A model generated the notes under the pieces. The model saw only the letters and a program-made list of their open reading frames with translations, had not been told where the DNA came from and ran no database searches. Made by a program: the position numbers and the translations under genes. Positions 53,324 through 58,167 of a DNA stretch of 58,167 bases are shown one piece after another. Numbering within the stretch: position 1 is the first letter of the stretch; every line of letters begins with the position of its first letter. The DNA is from Alistipes sp. CAG:831 (GTDB taxonomy: Bacteria; Bacteroidota; Bacteroidia; Bacteroidales; UBA932), in NCBI GenBank assembly GCA_000432775.1, contig HF990417.1:30925-89091 (forward strand), read 5' to 3'.

Positions 53324-54253
53324 ATGAAAAAAGCATTTGCCATCCTGCTGCCCCTGCTGGCGGCCATGAATATGACGGCCCAGGAAAGCCGTCCCGATAT
53401 GGAGATCAAACAGTTCGAGGAGCAGAAAGTCGAATCCGGCAGAGAATACTACGGAGACCTTCCGGCCCGCATGACCAAAGTCGTCATCGCCGGTGACAAC
53501 TCCATGACTGACCTGATATTCAAGAATGCAGTGGAGAAGAGCTGGAATATCTCCCCCTTCGAGTTCTGCGACTACGAGGAGTTCGACCGGATCAAGAGCG
53601 ACACCAATTACTATTTCCTGATGCGTCTGGACAAGATGCACCGCAGCGAGAACGACCCTGTCATGGAGTTCGTATGCTTCCTCAAGGGGAATGAGAAGGC
53701 CGCTGGCAATATCTCCGCTATGCCGGAACTGATATCTCTTCCGCTTTTCCCTGCGGATAACGGCAGCGACCGCATCTACTCCTACCTTCCCGCCTATATG
53801 AATATCATCCAGAACTATCTGCAGAAGATAGTCGACGGCCGCATCTATCCATCCAGGAACGGTACGGTCCAGACAGGGGTCTTCGAGAAGAGCCGCGATA
53901 CCAAAGTGCTCTTCCGCAAGGGAGACCTCGTATACATTCCGGCCATGCAGGAATTCGAGCGCATGTTCAGAGGCCGTGCCGAGGAAGTGGAGCAGGACGT
54001 CATCGACCAGGCCCTGAAGGACGGTACACCCCGCACCATGGTGTCTCTGGTGGTCGCACCTTCGGAGATTTACGGCAAGGCATACTGCTACAAGATGATT
54101 ATCAGCGCCGATACTTACGAACTTCTCTACTGGAAACGCCACAGGATCTCTGAGAAGAAAGGCCCCGGATTCCTGAAATCCGACCTCAAGCGTATATCGA
54201 AGCTCATTACCCCTGAGTTCAAAACGGTAGTGGCAGCCAAAGAGGAAAAATGA
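53324..54253 (+). CDS. Secreted protein of unknown function
   Basis: 309 residues with a signal peptide ending near 'MNMTAQ'. The mature part begins with charged sequence and then a mixed alpha/beta pattern ('ARMTKVVIAGDNSMTDLIFK', 'YYFLMRLDKMHRSENDPVME', 'YCYKMIISADTYELLYWKRH'). No catalytic motif, lipobox or known family is recognised. Its stop overlaps the start of the M16 peptidase gene by 4 bases (ATGA), so the two are co-translated and may act together in the envelope. Confidence 0.8.
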   Translation: MKKAFAILLPLLAAMNMTAQESRPDMEIKQFEEQKVESGREYYGDLPARMTKVVIAGDNSMTDLIFKNAVEKSWNISPFEFCDYEEFDRIKSDTNYYFLMRLDKMHRSENDPVMEFVCFLKGNEKAAGNISAMPELISLPLFPADNGSDRIYSYLPAYMNIIQNYLQKIVDGRIYPSRNGTVQTGVFEKSRDTKVLFRKGDLVYIPAMQEFERMFRGRAEEVEQDVIDQALKDGTPRTMVSLVVAPSEIYGKAYCYKMIISADTYELLYWKRHRISEKKGPGFLKSDLKRISKLITPEFKTVVAAKEEK

Positions 54254-55476
54254 GATTTGCCTTCAAGCGCAGCCTGTCCCCTGTAGCCTACTGCGCCCTG
54301 CATGTCAGGACCGGCACCAGATATGAGGATGCCGGACGGGGAGGACTTGCCCATTTCACCGAGCACCTGCTCTTCAAGGGTACCGAGACCCGCAGCGCCG
54401 GGACAGTCAACTCCTATATCGAGAAACTGGGAGGCGAGCTCAACGCCTATACCACTAAGGAAGAAACCGTCATCCACGCCACTGTCCTCAAGGAGGACCT
54501 GCGCAGGGCCGTGGACCTGCTGATGGACATAGCTTTCAGATGTACGTTCCCGGAGAAGGAAATAGACAAGGAGCGGAGTGTGGTGCTGGAGGAGATAAAC
54601 ACATACAGGGACTCTCCCGCCGAGCAGATATACGACGACTTCGAGGAGATAATCTTCGAAGGCACCCCGCTGTCCATGCCGGTTCTGGGCAAGGCAAAAT
54701 ATCTCCGCAAGGCTGACAGGGAGGTCGTGGCAGACTATTATAGGAAAATGTTCAGGGATGAGAACATGTATTTCACGGCAGTGGCGGATATGGACGAAGG
54801 CAGGGTGCGGGAGATGGTGGAAAGGTCCCTGGAAAAATACTCGTGGCAGGAGGAGGCCGCTCTGACGGAGACGGACAGTCCGTCCGGTACAACCGCCGGT
54901 GAACCGGAACTGCTGAAGGTCAATCCTCCCTTCGTCCGCACTGTCAGCAGGCGCAATCATCAGACGCACTGCATTCTCGGCGCCAGGGCATACTCTGCCT
55001 ACGACAGCCGGCGCATTTCACTTAGTCTGCTGGTCAATATTCTGGGAGGTCCGGTTGCGAACTCCAGGCTCAACCTGCTGCTGCGCGAGCGCTACGGCCT
55101 TGTCTACAGCGTGGATGCATCCTACGGTCTGTATTCGGATGCCGGTATTGCCACGATATATTTCGGCTGCGACCGTTCCAACCTGGACCGGTGCCTGTCC
55201 CTGACCGGGCGTGTGCTGACCTCCCTGCGTGAGGACCTGCTCTCGACCCGTGCCCTGAACTGGGCGAAAAAACAGTTGTTGGGGCAGATGGCCATAGCCT
55301 CGGACAACGGGGAGGCGCAGGTACTGTCCATGGGCAAAAGCCTAATGACCTACGGTCGGGTGATAAGCAACAGCGAATCTGCCGCGCTCGTGGAGGCTGT
55401 CACGGCCGAGGACCTGCGCAAGGTGGCCGAGGAGGTCTTCAATCCGGATGCCATGTCAAGGCTCATCTACTCGTAA
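54250..55476 (+). CDS. M16-family zinc peptidase
   Basis: 408 residues, the size of single-unit M16B peptidases such as PqqL-like or mitochondrial-processing-type enzymes. The inverted zinc motif is His35-x-x-Glu38-His39 in 'AHFTEHLLFKGT', with the third ligand Glu in 'KERSVVLEEINTYRDSP'. The C-terminal half shows 'NSRLNLLLRERYGLVYSVDA', the substrate-closing region. There is no signal peptide, so it is probably cytoplasmic despite following a secreted-protein gene. It is followed 6 bases later by the O-methyltransferase. Confidence 0.92.
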   Translation: MRFAFKRSLSPVAYCALHVRTGTRYEDAGRGGLAHFTEHLLFKGTETRSAGTVNSYIEKLGGELNAYTTKEETVIHATVLKEDLRRAVDLLMDIAFRCTFPEKEIDKERSVVLEEINTYRDSPAEQIYDDFEEIIFEGTPLSMPVLGKAKYLRKADREVVADYYRKMFRDENMYFTAVADMDEGRVREMVERSLEKYSWQEEAALTETDSPSGTTAGEPELLKVNPPFVRTVSRRNHQTHCILGARAYSAYDSRRISLSLLVNILGGPVANSRLNLLLRERYGLVYSVDASYGLYSDAGIATIYFGCDRSNLDRCLSLTGRVLTSLREDLLSTRALNWAKKQLLGQMAIASDNGEAQVLSMGKSLMTYGRVISNSESAALVEAVTAEDLRKVAEEVFNPDAMSRLIYS

Positions 55477-55482
55477 TCCGTT

Positions 55483-56097
55483 ATGGACATCAACCGGCTC
55501 AAGGAAGCACTGGCCTTCATCGAGAGGGAGACGCATCTGAGGACGAAGTCTTACAGGATGTTGTCAGACGGCGTGCAGGGTGGTTTCCTTCAGGCCTTTT
55601 CCATGATGGTCAGGCCGCGGGCCGTACTCGAAATAGGAACTTTTACCGGATATGCTACCCTTTGCCTCGCCCGCGGGCTGCAGGATAACGGGACAGTGGA
55701 CACCATAGAGAAGGATGACGAGATGACCGACATATTCCTCCGTGCGTTCGACATGGCCGGAATGCTGTCGGACGGCAGAATCCGCTGTCATGCAGGAGAT
55801 GCCCTCAATATCATCCCGTCTCTTCCCGGACCATATGACATAGTCTATATCGATGCGGACAAACGGTTGTACCACAGATTCTATGACCTGGTTTTCGACA
55901 AGGTGGCTCCCGGAGGCTACATATTGGCAGACAACGTGCTATGGAGCGGCAAGACCAGTCTTGAGACCCCTCCCGCGGACCGTCAGACCAGTGCTATCCT
56001 GGATTTCAACCACACTGTCTCCACGGATTCCCGGGTGGAGGCGGCAGTCATCCCTGTACGCGACGGACTGGCCGTGATCCACAAAAAAAGGGTCTGA
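55483..56097 (+). CDS. SAM-dependent O-methyltransferase (caffeoyl-CoA OMT-like)
   Basis: 204 residues, the usual size of this bacterial family. The SAM-binding motif is 'VLEIGTFTGYATLCLARGL', then 'VDTIEKDDEMTDIF' and 'DIVYIDADKRLYHRFYDLV'. The metal-ligand loop 'YILADNVLWSGKT' is typical of caffeoyl-CoA/catechol OMT-like enzymes that need a divalent cation. The physiological substrate is unknown. Third gene of the operon beginning at 53324. Confidence 0.92.
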   Translation: MDINRLKEALAFIERETHLRTKSYRMLSDGVQGGFLQAFSMMVRPRAVLEIGTFTGYATLCLARGLQDNGTVDTIEKDDEMTDIFLRAFDMAGMLSDGRIRCHAGDALNIIPSLPGPYDIVYIDADKRLYHRFYDLVFDKVAPGGYILADNVLWSGKTSLETPPADRQTSAILDFNHTVSTDSRVEAAVIPVRDGLAVIHKKRV

Positions 56098-56168
56098 CCG
56101 GTACTGCGCCGGAGACCCGATTCGACAGTCTTTTCCTAGGTTAGTTTCAGTACGCTGTCACTTACTGT

Positions 56169-56738
56169 TTACTCTTTCACGCGCTCGCCGTAGCTGCGGT
56201 CCACTGTGTTGACGCGGATCTTGTCACCCTGGTTGATGAACAGGGGAACCATAATCTCGGCGCCGGTCTCCAGAGTAGCGGCCTTGAGTGCGTTGCTCGA
56301 TGCTGTGTCACCCTTCACTGCGGGCTCTGTATAGGTCACTTCCAGCTCCACGTAGGTGGGAAGCTCGCATGTGAGGCACTTTTCCTCATCGGCGAGGAAC
56401 ATCATCTCCACATACTGACCCTCCTTCATCAGGTCGGCGTTCTCCACCATCTCTTCGGGGATACTTACCTGCTCGTAAGTCTCGGTGTGCATGAAGTTGA
56501 AGCCCATATCATCCTTGTACAGATAGGTGTAGGGCCTGCGCTCCACATTGATGGGCTCAATCTTCTCTCCGGCTGTGAAGGTCCTGTCGAGGATTTTGCC
56601 GTTCTCCAGGTTGCGGAGCTTGGTCTTCACGAATGCGGGGCCTTTACCGGGTTTTACATGCTGAAACCAGATGATAGATACTGGTTTTCCTTCGTAGTTG
56701 AAATACAGTCCGTTCTTGAAATCTGCTGTTGTTGCCAT
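56169..56738 (-). CDS. efp: Translation elongation factor P
   Basis: 189 residues with the three EF-P domains. The loop tip is 'VKPGKGPAFVKTKLRN', with Lys32 as the residue that is modified in many bacteria. The end 'ETGAEIMVPLFINQGDKIRV' followed by 'DRSYGERVKE' is typical. EF-P helps ribosomes pass polyproline stretches. No epmA/epmB modifying genes are in this window. Confidence 0.97.
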   Translation of the reverse strand: MATTADFKNGLYFNYEGKPVSIIWFQHVKPGKGPAFVKTKLRNLENGKILDRTFTAGEKIEPINVERRPYTYLYKDDMGFNFMHTETYEQVSIPEEMVENADLMKEGQYVEMMFLADEEKCLTCELPTYVELEVTYTEPAVKGDTASSNALKAATLETGAEIMVPLFINQGDKIRVNTVDRSYGERVKE

Positions 56739-56758
56739 AAATCTGAAAAAATAGTGCG

Positions 56759-56766
56759 CAAATATA
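56759..56766 (-). promoter_or_regulatory. Candidate -7 box of efp
   Basis: The minus strand reads TATATTTG, matching TAnnTTTG, 20 bases before the efp ATG, in the gap after lptB. No clear -33 element was found. Confidence 0.45.
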
Positions 56767-56788
56767 TGAAAAATTTGAATATACAGGC

Positions 56789-57535
56789 CTAATCACGGGG
56801 TCTGAGCACCGCTTTTCTAAGCTCAAAGTTCTGTCCGAGGTACTTCTTGCGGACTTCGGGATTGCTGGCGAGTTCCTCGGCGGTACCGCTCTCGAGGATG
56901 CTGCCCTCATAAAGGAGGTAGGCGCGGTCGGTGATGGCCAGGGTCTCGTGGACGTTGTGGTCGGTGATGATGATGCCTATATTCTTGGTCTTGAGCTTGG
57001 CTATGATGTGCTGGATGTCCTCGACGGCGATAGGGTCGACTCCGGCGAAGGGCTCGTCCAGGAGGATGAACTTGGGGTCGATGGCCAGGGCCCTGGCGAT
57101 CTCGCAGCGTCTGCGCTCACCTCCCGAGAGCTGGATACCGTAACTCTTGCGCACCTTTGCCAGGCCGAACTCGTCGATCAGGGATTCCAGACGCTCGCGT
57201 CTTTCTTTCTTGGAAAACTTGGAGAATTCCATGACGGACATTATGTTGTTCTCGACCGACATCTTGCGGAAGACCGATGCCTCCTGGGCCAGATAGCCCA
57301 GCCCCTTCTGGGCGCGGCGGTACATCGGAAGGTCGGTAATCTCCTCGTCGTCGAGAAAGATGTGCCCGTCGTTGGGCTTGATCAGGCCGGTTATCATGTA
57401 GAAACTCGTAGTCTTGCCGGCTCCGTTGGGACCGAGCAGGCCTACGATCTCGCCTTGCTCAACATTTATCGATACGCCCTTTACGACTGTGCGGGCTCCG
57501 TATTTCTTAACCAGGTTCTCGCTGTAGAGTTTCAT
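56789..57535 (-). CDS. lptB: Lipopolysaccharide export ABC transporter ATP-binding protein
   Basis: 248 residues. Walker A is 'LLGPNGAGKTTSFYMITG', followed by 'GLGYLAQEASVFRKMSVENN', the LptB hallmark, the signature 'LSGGERRRCEIARALA', Walker B 'FILLDEPFAGVDPIAV' and the switch His in 'ITDHNVHETL'. It powers LPS extraction from the inner membrane with LptF and LptG, which are not in this window. The start lies 16 bases after the dnaX stop. Confidence 0.96.
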   Translation of the reverse strand: MKLYSENLVKKYGARTVVKGVSINVEQGEIVGLLGPNGAGKTTSFYMITGLIKPNDGHIFLDDEEITDLPMYRRAQKGLGYLAQEASVFRKMSVENNIMSVMEFSKFSKKERRERLESLIDEFGLAKVRKSYGIQLSGGERRRCEIARALAIDPKFILLDEPFAGVDPIAVEDIQHIIAKLKTKNIGIIITDHNVHETLAITDRAYLLYEGSILESGTAEELASNPEVRKKYLGQNFELRKAVLRPRD

Positions 57536-57551
57536 CGTCGGTATTATTACG

Positions 57552-58167
57552 TTATTTCACGTCCAGTTCCAGGTCCTTGACCAGTTCGTTGAGCTCCGGC
57601 TGCTTGGCTACCAGGAACTTGGCTTTGTCCACCGGCATATAGGGCGTGGAATCCTTCTGTCCGGCGGGGGATTCGTATATCTGTACGTCTATTTTTACTT
57701 TGCTGTTTTTTAATTTCTTGCGCAGTGTCGCCTCCATCCTCATGAGGGCCTTCTCGCGGATCCATTCCTGCTGTGCGCTGTTGCTCACGAAGAATGTCAG
57801 GGTGGCTGCCTCAATATCTATGCCGGGGCTGCGGTGGAGCATGGCGGTGGCCAGGGAACTTCGGCCCGAGGACTTCTCCATGTCGGCCATGTCCTGCCAT
57901 GCGTTCATCATGGACTCGAAGGTCAGAGGTTCGTCGGTCAGGGCGGCTGCATCTGTGGGGGCTCCGGAGGATCCCTGTTTCTCAGCTTTGGACATCAGGT
58001 TCTTGATGGACAGGCCGGGAAGTTTTGCGGCAGGCTGGGGCTGGACCGGTTTCTGCTGGGCACTGGCAGGTGTCGGCTGGGGTGCCGGACCGGCAGCTTC
58101 GGATGTCGCGGCTGTTGCGGAAGACGGACCGGCCGCCGGCGCAGCGGGTACTGGCTGCGGTCCCTGG
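57552..58167 (-). CDS. dnaX: DNA polymerase III subunit gamma/tau, C-terminal part (5' end outside window)
   Basis: About 204 codons are visible and the frame is open at the window edge, so the N-terminal ATPase part is missing. The visible part starts with a Pro/Ala/Gln-rich linker ('PGPQPVPAAPAAGPSSA'), then 'LPGLSIKNLM' and a C-terminal domain ('LTFESMMNAWQDMADMEKSS', 'LTFFVSNSAQQEWI', 'KSKVKIDVQIYES'). This matches the tau C-terminal region of Bacteroidota DnaX, which binds the polymerase core. The call rests on this pattern since the ATPase domain is outside. Confidence 0.75.
   Translation of the reverse strand, partial: QGPQPVPAAPAAGPSSATAATSEAAGPAPQPTPASAQQKPVQPQPAAKLPGLSIKNLMSKAEKQGSSGAPTDAAALTDEPLTFESMMNAWQDMADMEKSSGRSSLATAMLHRSPGIDIEAATLTFFVSNSAQQEWIREKALMRMEATLRKKLKNSKVKIDVQIYESPAGQKDSTPYMPVDKAKFLVAKQPELNELVKDLELDVK

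Overview
The window is 58 kb of a GC-rich Bacteroidota chromosome, most likely order Bacteroidales. Supporting signs are lipoproteins with BACON and fimbrillin-like domains, ExbB/ExbD/TonB-type genes, an AAA-ATPase/PD-(D/E)XK gene, the Bacteroidota -7 promoter motif TAnnTTTG in front of many genes, and a meso-diaminopimelate-type MurE. The genus cannot be fixed from sequence reading; an Alistipes/Rikenellaceae-like genome would fit. Most genes lie on the minus strand. No gap between genes exceeds 300 bases; the largest (17815-18021) is AT-rich and holds nothing recognisable.

Region 1 (1-9685, minus): a tight run encoding a secreted DUF4384-type protein, a secreted caspase-like protease with WG repeats, an outer-membrane beta-barrel protein and three lipoproteins that share a fimbrillin-like domain (the last runs off the window). 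This is the most interesting candidate system: an envelope clan-CD protease co-transcribed with surface lipoproteins. Region 2 (9758-15446, minus): a complete RND efflux operon (adaptor, pump, TolC). Region 3 (15570-20366, minus): accessory DNA, with an AT-rich zinc-metallopeptidase-like lipoprotein using a TTG start, a small lipoprotein, and a broken AAA-ATPase/nuclease gene stitched from several diverged paralogues.

Region 4 (20448-26955, minus): TonB-like protein, uridine kinase, asparaginyl-tRNA synthetase, alkaline phosphatase, then an ExbB/membrane protein/ExbD/ExbD operon ending in a clear terminator. Region 5 (27015-32820, minus): tRNA-Ser(GGA), an overlapping dprA-tatD-ansA operon, an unusually long sigma-like factor overlapping a zinc-finger anti-sigma-like protein, and galE. 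Region 6 (32891-35200, plus): rpiB-truB-queA, divergent from galE.

Region 7 (35209-50161, minus): a complete division and cell-wall (dcw) cluster in the order mraZ-rsmH-ftsL-ftsI-murE-mraY-murD-ftsW-murG-murC-ftsQ-ftsA-ftsZ, mostly overlapping or nearly touching. It makes the lipid-linked peptidoglycan precursor and the septum. An M23 peptidase gene is divergent from mraZ; the region between them carries a 20-bp-spaced direct repeat that may be an MraZ operator. Region 8 (51688-58167): ispH-cmk (minus), an unknown secreted protein, an M16 peptidase and an O-methyltransferase (plus), then EF-P, LptB and the C-terminal part of DnaX (minus).
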